A DNA stretch of 64,000 bases from Sinohyriopsis cumingii. Its lineage: Eukaryota > Mollusca > Bivalvia > Unionida > Unionidae. The stretch covers positions 74,195,244 to 74,259,243 of the forward strand of contig CM068827.1 in the NCBI GenBank assembly GCA_028554795.2, in the 5' to 3' direction. Numbering within the stretch: the stretch's first letter is position 1; each line of letters opens with the position of its first letter. A program made the position numbers and the translations under genes. This document shows, piece after piece, positions 11,973 through 22,968 of this stretch. The notes under the pieces are model-generated. The model worked only from the letters and a program-made list of their open reading frames with translations, was not told the origin of the DNA and searched no databases.

Positions 11973-12696
11973 TACCTGTAGAAGAATGATTGTCAGACAC
12001 GATAAATACCAATTTAAAGTTGGATGGTCTAATCCTAACACTAAGATAGCTTGGATCTTTTGGGGTATAATGTACATGTTATCAGTTAAGCAGTGAGCTT
12101 AAAAACTAGCGACACCTGGTGGGAGCTAGGGGAGGTAATGGGCAAGCTTATTGCCCTTTGTCTAGATACGCTAGACAGGAAAAGATATTTTCGTCTTTAG
12201 TAGATCTGGATTCACAAAGCAGCAGGCTTATATCCATAAGTTATGTTAAACTGATTGGGGAATGTATGTGAAGGAGAAACACAGATTTCTTTCAGTCATA
12301 AAATTTTTTTCAAGATAAACAAAGATTTTTTCCTGTGGTTTAAGTTACCCAAAGATAAAGCAGAAGTTAAATTCAAAATGTATGCAATTTTTATACTCAT
12401 GAATGAGGAATGAAATAAATACTTCCAAATTTATCTTGTTTAAACGAGTGTGAATATATTTATTTTATTGTAAAAGATACAATCATTCACATACGATGGA
12501 AAGAGTCAAAAAAATTTAATGTTACGATACATCATTGCTTACAAGTTGATTGTTTTTGGCAAACTACTTAGACCCTGACCTGTCAATTCATAATGCATAC
12601 ATGCCAACCTTGAGAGAAGTATATGCATACTTTTTGCTATTATAAGTGGCAAAAAAGTGTAATCTGTGCATAAAAAGTATAATCTATATATTATAT

Positions 12697-13214
12697 GGCA
12701 TAACTGAAGTACACTACATGAAAAATGTACATTTAATTTTGCTACTAACATGGATCTACAGCAAGGCAAAACTGGGCAAAATCAATGTGGATTAGAACCA
12801 GAATTCAAACACAAAACATTCTGATAAATTATTTATATTCAACACTCACCATAACTAGTCTACATGTCTAACTTTTGCTAAATGAATGTGAAGTTCACAA
12901 ATTCTGCAATTAGATCGACCTGTTGGTCTAAGCAATGAGCGTGATGACTCTCATTGGCATAACTGAAGTACACTGCATGAATAATGTACATTTAATTTTG
13001 CTACTAACATGGATCTACAGCAAGGCAAAACTGGGCAAAATCAATGTGGATTAGAACCAGAATTCAAACACAAAACATTCTGATAAATTATTTATATTCA
13101 ACACTCACCATAACTAGTCTACATGTCTAACTTTTGCTAAATGAATGTGAAGTTCACAAATTCTGCAATTAGATCTACCTGTTGGTCTAAGCAATGGGCG
13201 TGATGACTCTCATA
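12697..13214 (+). repeat. 259-bp tandem duplication, two copies
   Basis: Copy 1 is 12697-12955 and copy 2 is 12956-13214, beginning ggcataactgaagtacact. Only a handful of differences are seen (ctacatgaaaa/ctgcatgaata, gatcgacc/gatctacc, atgagc/atgggc), about 98% identity. It is intronic to DDX49. Confidence 0.94.
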
Positions 13215-15911
13215 TTTTTCTTTTCAAATTTGTAAAGCAGTGTTGATTTGTCTTTTTTTTAATCACACATGTCTTGATATTTAAAAAGACCCATCTGCTC
13301 TAAGAATTTTCATACACAAGTCATACCTTAAAAGATCTGGGATCATTTTCTTTAAAAATACACACTGGTCTGCTAACCAACTTGATTATCAATACAAGAC
13401 TTTGCCAGACAGAGTTTCAAAGCAAAGTAATATATCTGTATTTCTTTATCTTAATTTAGTTTTTAATGTACCAGAAAAGCATAATCCATATACAGTCAAG
13501 CACAAGATATAATTAGGTGTAGAAAAGAACATAATGATTACACCAAATCATAATGGTTGGAATGCATGATAATGCACCAACAGATCTGGGTCTGTTCAGC
13601 ATGGTTTACTAATTATTCCTAACAAACAACATAGATCCAGATCTGCTGGTTCAATATGCAATGATAGGTCTGGGTCCGTTTAGTTTGCAGCTAGACTCAA
13701 CATAGAAGTGAGTAAAGATGGTAAATTGACACTTGACACTCAATCTAAATACAACGACTGGTCTCCAAACAATCCTTAAAATTAAGGCAACTCCCATTCA
13801 TCTGCCTTATTATATATTTTCGGTATTTTCTCATATTTTCAGTAGATAAGGTCATACTGAAGTTAGACTTTTGCAAAAACACTTCCATCAGTGTGAAGTA
13901 GTACTATATTAGTTTACAGAGATACTGATGACAGAATAACCCCAAATTCCTATTTGAGAATTTTGAAGCAATGTTCAATGCAATGCTGACATTTGAGTTT
14001 TAGCAGCCTGTGGAAATTGTAAAGAAGAACATGATTACCAATGAAGGAACTCTCAGTTTCAATTATGCTTACAAGAAAGAAAAAAAATTCTGGATGATTT
14101 TTGGAAATGGTTTTTGGAAGAACATGAAATTTTGCTACTTGAAAATAAAATCATGTTTAAATGTGGTGCAAGAAACCTAGTTAGTAACAAAATTAAACAA
14201 AAACCGAACCTAAGGTAGTAAAATGCAAACTGTACATCACAGTGATCTACTTCTGTGGAATGGGTGTGGTATTAATAGAGATGCATAAGATTATATAGTT
14301 TAATGATTCTAACATGAATAGAGATTGAGAAATAATCTTAAAAACATAACACTGACCAGACACTGAAGCATGGAAGGTAGGTCACAGTGTACACACACAC
14401 ACGTACACAGAGGATAATAAAACCTATCTCATCTGGAGCTAAATATAAAATGTTACCCAAACTAGTAAAATGTGAAATGCTAATCACTGTAACATTTTTT
14501 GTGATAACAGTATGATACTAATAGAGATGCACAGAAAAACAGTTTGATGATTTTAGCATAAACAAAAGCATATGAAACAGACTTAAAACTCGAAATTTAC
14601 CAAAATGAATGAAGCATGACATATAGATCACTGTGACTTACATTTGTGATGACGGTGAAGTACACATTAAGATGTATCCCCAAATTTATGAATGTAAGTA
14701 TCATGGGATATATACAGGATGCAATAAACCCAGCTACTCATTAACTAAATGCAGAAAACTTAACCCTAGCCAGTAAAATGTGAAATTGAGGTCAGTGTGA
14801 CTTTTATGTGTGGTCCGGGTGTGATTGTAATAAAAGTACATAAAACAAAATAGTTTCGTGATTTATCTCTTGAAGAGAGTTTGCGAGATTGACAAATAAA
14901 TTTAAGTTTGCAAGATTGACAAATAATTTTAATTTGGGTAGGTACTATATGGCAACATTTTGGACAAATTTTCAAAAATTATTTAATCTGAGAAAACCAT
15001 GACCAAAAATTGATTAATATTGGAAAAACATAAAATAGCAATTGATCTTTGAAAATTATTTTGATATGATGTCAAATGCACATTCTGATGACATCACCTC
15101 TGACAATAAAATTGCCATTTAAGGTTGGAGTATTTTTAGAAAATTCAGGTGGTCTACATGCAACAACCAATTTCATATTTTTACAGAATATTAAGGCATG
15201 TACTAATAACCTGTACTAGAATATCACTTTAGTTGTCACATGTAGACCATGGGACAAAATGAAATATTCTAATTACATCAACATTTGTTGATATCTTGCT
15301 TCTCTATGATGATAGAAGTAGTGACTACATTTAAACTGACATTTCTGATACAAAGAACATAAAAAATAATTCTGACATAGAAAAGAGTTATTTTAATGAA
15401 ATATAGATGAAGAATATTTATTATTTATTTATGTAAGTTTCATCCTGAACTTATCATGGACCAAAATTGATTATTAGTGTACCTACCACTTTAATAAACG
15501 TCTGTGGAATATGAAATATGGGTCACAGTGACCTTCATCTATTATGATGTAGTAATCATCAAGATCATTCTCTTTACCAAGTTTCATGCTTCCAGGTATT
15601 TGAATAGTATATAAAAACTAAGCACAAAACTTCACAAGTAATATACAAATTATTTACATGTTTGTACCCATGCAGCATCTCAGTCCCCTCTCCAAGGGGT
15701 AGGTGCAGCAGAACCCACTCAAGACTCTTGCTTAGGATCTTGGAAGATAAGTGGACATTCAGTGAGGATGTATAAATAAACATACTTACATACGAACAAT
15801 AATGCTGAGATAGTACAACAACTTACCTCTACTTTGTAGATATAAGCTAAATTTGTTTCTTTAAAAATAAAATAAAAATCACATTTTTAACAAGTGTAAC
15901 AGCATACTCAC
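13215..15911. other. DDX49 intron sequence, no gene; dispersed repeat at 13556-13690
   Basis: AT-rich. At 13556-13690 the phrase 'gataatgcaccaacagatct' plus gggtctgttcagc recalls the ~100-bp repeat units at 42.2-42.6 and 52.0-53.1 kb. An inverted partial copy follows (gatccagatctgctgg). From 14160 to 14830, loosely similar phrases (gtaaaatgtgaaatgc..tcactgtgac, aatagagatgcataaaa) recur about every 200-300 bp, suggesting an old degenerate tandem array. Confidence 0.5.
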
Positions 15912-15986
15912 TGATAAATGCTTCGATTGCGTGTATCAGCTTGATGTCAAACTGTGTGACCAGTGTGATTGCCATACCAACACGCC
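15912..15986 (-). CDS. DDX49: DDX49 exon: end of helicase domain 2
   Basis: A 75-bp exon: acceptor tgaaatatttcag at 15987-16000, donor GTGAGT at 15906-15911. It encodes GRVGMAITLVTQFDI and KLIHAIEAFI, matching the last strand and helix of the DEAD-box domain 2 fold of DDX49, right after motif VI. Phases (2 nt in, 1 nt out) match the exons at 17287-17384 and 5486-5574. Ordinary splice sites, no defect seen. Confidence 0.9.
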
Positions 15987-17286
15987 CTGAAATATTTCAG
16001 TTGACATTTTCTCATTTATGGATGCCTCATACAAGTAAAATATTTTGCCTTGAAAGACCTTCATGATATCTTCAACATTATAATATCTATGACAAAACAT
16101 CAAAAAAAGTAAAATCTTTAATAACAATACGACTTGTTATCTTTGTAACTAATATAATTCTTCAAACACACAAATTAATTAATAGTTTTACATTCAGAAG
16201 CAGACTTTATTTGCTGACTCCGTATCTTCTTAAGTCTGAATATTCATAAAAATCCAAGTTTCTTAACTCCATCAACTGTAACTCTAGGAAACAGTTATTC
16301 TTAGAGGAGTAAATTTTCGACTAAATTTCGAACACTTTTTTTAGTATGTTTGTTAAAAAGAAAGGTTAAACTACACACATTTTTAAATCAGATAAATTTT
16401 TAAAGTTTGTGTTACATATAACACAATCCTACTTATTTCAAAATATTTTCAGAATGGTTTTCAAAATTTGGGCTGCTTTACCAGTAAAGCATACTTGCAA
16501 ATGAGATCTCGGGAAGGCACTTGTAAATTTGGGTTATATCTCAGTTTGGAATTCTGCATAATTTTCCTAAGAACTAAGGGTAATCTGAGTACCCAAATTT
16601 ATACTTTTAAAAAAGTGCCTTTCCACGGTATTTCTGTTGACTTGTATCTTTGTTACAGACCCATCAATAGTTCATTTAGATTAGGTACAACAATCCAACT
16701 GTGAAAATTTGATGGACAGTAATTAGATTGAAATATTATCTTTACAACTGAGTTAATGATGCTACGAAACCATTCACAAGTTATTTTTGGTCAAAACATC
16801 AATGGCAAAACATGCTGCCAGACTGAATCAGCATGCAAGGATCTCTGACTGGCTGTTTGTCAAAGCTCTGGATTGAGTGAATTTCATGTCTGGTAAGTTT
16901 TCACTAAACAACACACCAACTTACTATTATGACTAGACCATTTTTCAATCAGTTTTGGAACAATGTTTAGTTTATACTTGTAACTATTGTTGTCTTCGAT
17001 TCATAGAGTTTTAAAAGCTTTAGGGTGGCCTTACAAGCCACAAGATATTAAAAGGATTCATATATCAATCAGAAACTGGATTTGTAAATAGTTCTAATGT
17101 CTGATAAGTCTATCATAAAGAAAAAGTTTTTATTTTTAAATCTAACAAACCAAGTCCAAAACCAAGTGAAGATAGAAGTCCAATTCCATAACCTATATAT
17201 CACAGTTACGTGGAAGGTATTCTAGGTCAAAAAATGGACAAAGGTGAGGTGTAAGTATGAGATACATACTGATGACATTAAATTAC

Positions 17287-17384
17287 CTGCCCTAGCTGTT
17301 CTGCCAACCCTGTGTACATAGTTCTTTGGCTTATTTGGTACATTGTGGTTTATGATCAGATCTACTGTTGGAATGTCAAGACCA
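17287..17384 (-). CDS. DDX49: DDX49 exon: motif VI ([10 protein letters not shown])
   Basis: A 98-bp exon: acceptor tgtttttcag at 17385-17394, donor GTAATT at 17281-17286. It encodes [20 protein letters not shown] then [12 protein letters not shown]. This holds the GLDIP segment and motif VI (HRVGRTAR), which contains the arginine finger that contacts ATP in DEAD-box helicases. Its one-base phase joins the preceding exon as SR|G. Key residues are intact. Confidence 0.95.
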
Positions 17385-18924
17385 CTGAAAAACAAAAGCA
17401 TGTGAGAGACATACAATATTTTTCTATCTGTAAGATGTCCCTTCACAACCTGTGACTAATAAACTGATATGAGTAACTTCTTGATTTTGCAACACCAATT
17501 CCAGTTTAAGTACTCAGTTGATAATGGATATAATAATTTGCACTACTTTTTTTAAAATAATATGACAAGTCCCTCAAATATAAACTCTGCAAACTACCAG
17601 AACTGATGAAAAGCAAACCAAAACAACAAAACTAATTACAAAGTCTAATGCTGAATATAGGCAGGGATGATGTATTTTTGACCATGAATGCATTATGTTC
17701 CCTGATCAAAACAGAGACACAAAACCTGTGGATAAATATTGAGCATGGTTAGTTAATATGCAGAAGAGTTCCTAGATTTTATCCACCACTAGAAACAAGC
17801 TTGGGGGTGGTCATGGTGAGTCAAAGCTGTGGGTATAAAGTTAGGATTCAATGACAAAATGAGGAGGATGAGGTTCAATCGTATGATCCAAGATTTTAAT
17901 AACGGCTGATATTACTTAATTTATCAATTTTTAAAAATTACTATATTCATTTACATGTTGACAAGAGCAAATCACTCATTTCAATACCCAGTTTAAGTTT
18001 GCATCTAAAACGTTTCAAAGTTCTTCACTAAAATAAAATCACTTCAGACAACTGCATTAAATAGAAATGCCAACCCGTAAGCATGCTTATCAAGAATCCA
18101 AGCATAAATTATGGGGAATCAAGGCAGTTTGTCTTCAAGTCATTCAAAATCACAAACTTTTATACACTCTTCTTGTGAGCCTATATGTACTTGACATGTC
18201 AGTAATATTTATGATCCAGCGAGAATAAATGGTGTAACCATTGCTCCAGTTCCAGAACCCTAAATTCCTACATTCTGTACCAAAGCAATAACTATAAACA
18301 TTATTTTTCATCATTGGTTAAATGCATATTTCTTTTCTCATCTGTGCTGCTATTTCTCATCTAATTTCAGCAACTGGATTCCAGTCACGTTCAGTGCTTT
18401 ACATTTAGAAACTCCACTCTGTGTGCAAGTTGCACATATTGGTGCTTAAGGATTTTTCCTCATGTGTCCACAAAGAAAACTCCCACTGAAAATGTATCCC
18501 TAAATTTCATTAATATAATTAAGACTGTAGAACTGAAAAAATATGTATTCACTCTGGTAAATCTGGAGTGGTTGGCATCTCTGGGCCATGTTTTAACATT
18601 TAATAGGTAGTACAAGCATTCTGAACAATGCAGTGTCTCAGCTGTGAACAGTGTTATGAAGACACTGTACTTTCTGCTATAAAGACAGAAATCTTCACAT
18701 ACTAGGATACAAACTTTGGGCATGTATTGAAATTACACAAAATACTCAGTTTAATATTTTGACAAATATAGAATAAACTTATATGACTTTTGAAATTTTT
18801 AATACAGAACCTTCACATTGTTGTCACAGATGCCACTGATGTTGCTGCCAAAAAAGTAATACCTATATATTCACATTTACAGGTAAATAAAAATGCTACA
18901 TAATTTACAAAACCGGAGACTTAC

Positions 18925-19077
18925 CGACTGGCTACATCTGTGGCTATGAGAATTCTGGCTTGGTTTGACTTGAACTTGGCCAGAGCAGCCAGTCTCTGTT
19001 TCTGTGTTATCATGGAGTGGAGAACAACACAGTCAAATCCAAGCTCCTCACAGACCATCCCCAAGATCTGGGTGTAC
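18925..19077 (-). CDS. DDX49: DDX49 exon: motifs IV-V (helicase domain 2)
   Basis: A 153-bp exon: acceptor ctttctgtctgcag, donor GTAAGT at 18919-18924. It encodes YTQILGMVCEELGFDCVVLH, SMITQKQRLAALAKFKSN and QARILIATDVASR. It holds the LHSM..Q..R.AAL..FK segment (motif IVa) and the motif V entry ILIATDVASRG that bind RNA and ATP in domain 2. DDX49/Dbp8 is favoured over other DEAD-box helicases by LHSM(I/M)xQKxRxAALAKFK. Joins its neighbours in phase. Confidence 0.95.
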
Positions 19078-19379
19078 CTGCAGACAGAAAGATCTAAGTC
19101 AAAACTGTACCAACCAACACGTGACAACCCATATATGGTTGCTATGAATAAGTGGCCTTCAAATGTAGGTATATAAGTCAACCTCAGTTAAAACATACTA
19201 CCATATAATGTAGCCTTAAAACATACTCCCATATAATGTAGCCTTGTGTATCAAATAAAAAAGCCCTGTCTAGAGTCATGCAGTTTTTATCTATTTCTAT
19301 TGCAATGCATTTAAACCCGTAATTCCCAGAACTACGTATAAAAGCTGACTGTATGGTTAATATACAAGGAGTGGGATTG

Positions 19380-20500
19380 CATGTCAAGCTCATTATTATT
19401 GCATTGCTGTAAAATGTGACCATGACCCCAAGGTCAAAAGGTTGAGAGAGCATGTCATACAATAAATTGTCTCAGCCTCATAATAATGCATTCAAAATAT
19501 GAAGACAATTCATCAAAGGGTTTAGGAAATGTATTCAAATAAAAAAACTTTATCCAAGACCTTAATACACATTTTCCATGAGTGTGACCTTGACCTAAGG
19601 CCACACAGCTTCATAATGATTCATCCCAAGTATGGAAAACACCATCAATTGCTTTTGGAAACAAACAAATTAATTTTTAAAAAAAACTTAAACATCAACA
19701 CAAATTTATGACTGACTTTGATCCCAAGCTCATATGGAGTGAAGGAGCACATTGCAGAATGTCTATGCTTCAAAATGATCCCTTCCAGGTATGAATAAAT
19801 TATATTAGGTAGTTTAAGAAAAATTAGCTAACGAAAACAGTTTATGAAAACCATAATGCAAGTTTTCTATGACAATGACCTCGACCTGAGATTAAAAAAG
19901 TCAAGAAGCAGCCATGTAGTAGAATGAATTGTCTTAGCTTTGCAATGATGTATGCCAAGTGTAAAGAAAATCCATCAAGAAGTTAAGGAAATATAAGTAA
20001 ATGAAAAATTGTTCAAATGAAAACCATAAGACAAGTATGCTATGTCTGTGACACTTAACCCAAGGTAAAGCGGCATGTTACAGAATGCATCATCTTAGCT
20101 TTAAAACGATTCATGCTAAGTATGATGACAATCTGTCAAGAAGTTTTAGAAATATAGGCAAATTTAAAAACTTTAACCAGAACCTTCATGGAATTTTTCT
20201 GACCATGATATTGATTCCAAAGTCACTGCATCATGGATGTTTGCACGCATGTCACATAATGCATTGTCTTAGCTTCATTAGTATTTATTCAAAATAAAAT
20301 GAATATCAATCAAGGGGTTAGGTAACATAACAAATTTAAACATTTCAACCAAAACATCAAATGATAGTTTCTATGACTGGGACTTTGTCATGGAATGATT
20401 TGTGTTAGCTTCATATTGATTCCAGCAAAGTATGATAAGAATGTATCAGAAGGTTTAAGAAACATGTGCAAATGAAAAACCTGAATCAAAATCCTAAACA
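19380..20500. repeat. Degenerate ~130-170-bp tandem array with TGACCTTGACC motifs
   Basis: About seven units, anchored by 'ttagctt(t/c)..aatgattcat..aagtatg' at roughly 19470, 19600, 19767, 19932, 20090, 20262 and 20403. Each contains a 'ccatcaagaggtta-like..aaatg' block, an 'aaactttaacc' block and a 'tgaccttgacct' or derivative block. This resembles repeat families widespread in mollusc introns (general knowledge). Located in the DDX49 intron between the exons at 18925 and 21704. Confidence 0.75.
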
Positions 20501-21271
20501 AATTGTTCCTATCCCACCTACAAGAAAAGTGACGGCCATGTCTTGCATCCCAGTAACAAAGGGTTGACAGTAAATTTGTCCTACTGTACAGGACTTGATT
20601 GCACAGGCAGCTGTTACTTGCAGGTGGTTGCTTTTATGGATTAGACTGCACACTAAAGGCCTGAAAATTGCTGGTTATTGTAGATTTTAAAATTACATTA
20701 AATTGGTACTGATATTAAACCTCCAGCTGTTCTTTAAAACCAATATGGTTCTCGTAGATAAAATGGTCACAATGTATCTGTTTTAATAGAGTATTAAACA
20801 AACATTTAAAAAAATCAATGAGTTTTACCTTCATTCTATTCCTTATTTGCATTTAGTTCTGCTATTTGTATTGAAGAGAACAAATAGTTCTGACCATGGC
20901 ATTGTTCTTTGACATCAGTTGTTATTTAGTTTATTTCAGTCATGAGCTCATTAAAACCTTGTTTCATGGAATAACTTAATTACTGTAAAATGTGATTTCA
21001 AGGGGCCTTGATTAAATAGTGCATTGGCTTTACTGTTTTCTGGTTTTGGATTTCATGTATTGCTCCATTAGGTACAATTGTTTGTGGTCAATTACTAAAC
21101 CCATCCCAATATTTTGGTTTCCTTCACCTAACAGACTATACCCTATAAACACATCGTTTGCTGTGCTTGCTCGTTTAAATTATACAAATTTCATCATAAC
21201 AAGAGGAGGAAGACAAAAAAGACAACAACAGAAACTGGCTGTATACTATAATACATACTGACACAATAATA

Positions 21272-21546
21272 CACTCCCTCGCTTATAAGGCCCTTCATTT
21301 AAAATAGTTTCAGTTATAAGTCATGTATGGTCACTTGTCCCATTTCATTAGGTGGTAGTAAATTCAAATTTATAATAATGAACTTTAATTCTAAGGCAGT
21401 CTCACTATAAGGCTGTATACTCTATAACTCCTATGGACAGCATTATAATGAAGGAGTACTGTATAATGTATTTCATTATTAGGCAATCCCACTATAAGGC
21501 ACTATACTCTATGGCTCCAATAAAATGTTATAACAAGTGAGCACTG
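21272..21546. mobile_element. Pogo-type MITE, 275 bp
   Basis: The left end TA|CACTCCCTCGCTTATAAGG pairs with the right end, whose reverse complement begins CAGTGCTCACTTGTTATAAC. Both are flanked by TA. Internal phrases (cactataaggc..atactctat) occur twice, so the element has subterminal repeats. No ORF. It is intronic to DDX49. Confidence 0.65.
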
Positions 21547-21703
21547 TACAAAGAATTTATGCTTCAATATCATTGAACAAAATAATCTATTATTTGACCT
21601 GAAAATTAGTCGCAGGATTACAATCTTATGTATACCAGTATAACTGACACCAAAATATATACCGATTTCTCATCTCCTTTCAAGGATGTTAATTGTGACC
21701 TAC

Positions 21704-21844
21704 TTGCATGTGCTTGTAAATATCATAATGGAACTTTTGGGATGAGCCTCTGAGTATTTGTCCAGGATGTGCATCATGTAGGCATCCTTTACATCAGCTG
21801 GTATAAGAACATAATGCTGCTCCAGGCTCTCCACTGTTGCTACC
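21704..21844 (-). CDS. DDX49: DDX49 exon: start of helicase domain 2; most 5' exon found in this copy
   Basis: A 141-bp exon: acceptor ttttgcttag at 21845-21854, donor GTAGGT at 21698-21703. It encodes VATVESLEQHYVLIPADVKD, AYMMHILDKYSEAHP and KSSIMIFTSTCK. It matches the interdomain linker, the conserved 'QxYxLxPxxVKDAY' segment and motif IV (IIFT.TCK) of DDX49. It joins the next exon as K|YTQ. I could not find the exons for domain 1 (Q motif, motif I GSGKT, PTRELA, DEAD, SAT) on the minus strand to the right. This copy may be 5' truncated, or those exons may have escaped the eye. Confidence 0.93.
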
Positions 21845-22776
21845 CTAAGCAAAACAAAGAGGAATTCAATCTAAATTCGCAAAACATAGGCCCTGCTTTT
21901 AAAAGTAACATTTCAAACGGACGACATAATGAGTTCACGCTTCAAAGACACTTTTCTTTTGTAGACCTTGTAAACATTATCTCTTTGCAGTTTTCAGTTG
22001 CAACTGACTGAAATAGTCAATGAATTAAACTAGAATGAAATTTCACATATAATACACATTATGTCCCAATCGCATTTGTAAGGGGACCTGCTATGTACAT
22101 TGTTTGAAGAGGTGATGTGGGTCTTGGCTTATCAATGATGATAACACTACCCAAGTACACATAAAGACATCATGATAGCCTTATTCAATTATTGATGATA
22201 AAACTAATCAAGTACATATAAAGATAAGATAATGGCCAGATCCTGATAAAAGATAATAAAAAACATGAGGCCCAACTGGGCCTGATATCACGCACCTGTC
22301 TTGCATATCTAACAAGTTGACCATATTACTAAGCAAGCTTATGTAGTATTGTAGAAACACAAACTGTAAACTATCTCTCAAACTTTACATAATGTCAATT
22401 TTACCTTTTTTTACAACACTCTCATTAAAATTATTCCAAAGATAAAGGTATAACAATACGCACATCTCTTGCATACAATCAAAGTCATCCAAAAATATTT
22501 AAAAGCTACATTTACTGACAGAGTTTTAATTTGTAGTCCACAGTCACATAGTTTTCACACAAGCTGAAATTATGGCCATATTTCTTTAATATTAGTAATT
22601 AAATTTTGAATTAAGGAAAAAACATATCTGGGTATTTATTATTAAAAGCTAACGTCACAAACTATAAAATTTAAAGTAATTTGCAAGTAATCTCATTAAT
22701 ATTTGATTGCCATAAAATAATTCAAAATACGTATGATAAGATATTATCTTTAAAAAGAAACTATGAATTGGACTTA

Positions 22777-22935
22777 CTAGTGTCTGTTTTATCGGCGACT
22801 TTATTCCCTTCCCGCTACTTCAACTTCTGTAATGATGCATTGCTCACGATCCAACTGCGCATGCGTCGAGGCATGCCATTTCCGAACATGCGTGAATGGC
22901 AAAGTGTAAAGAGATTGTGTATGAAAATACAGCGG
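22777..22935 (-). promoter_or_regulatory. Possible GC-richer promoter patch with NRF1-like site
   Basis: Around 22855-22870 the sequence 'ctgcgcatgcgtcg' is close to the NRF1 consensus found in housekeeping promoters. On the minus strand a stretch of about 100 bp follows and ends in a good donor (ACTA|GTAAGT at 22777), which could close a non-coding first exon. No ATG-led frame links it to the DDX49 exon at 21844. It could also serve a plus-strand transcript. Speculative. Confidence 0.25.
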
Positions 22936-22946
22936 TTCCAGTAATA

Positions 22947-22968
22947 TGTGTAAACCCGGGTTTACACA
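22947..22968. other. 22-bp perfect palindrome
   Basis: The two half-sites TGTGTAAACCC and GGGTTTACACA meet at CCCGGG with no spacer. Each half contains a GTAAAC/GTTTAC core like a forkhead site. It lies about 85 bp from the NRF1-like site. Confidence 0.9.

Noticed and set aside
11644-12096. 150-residue plus ORF
   Set aside because: Runs through the 129-145-bp tandem repeat.
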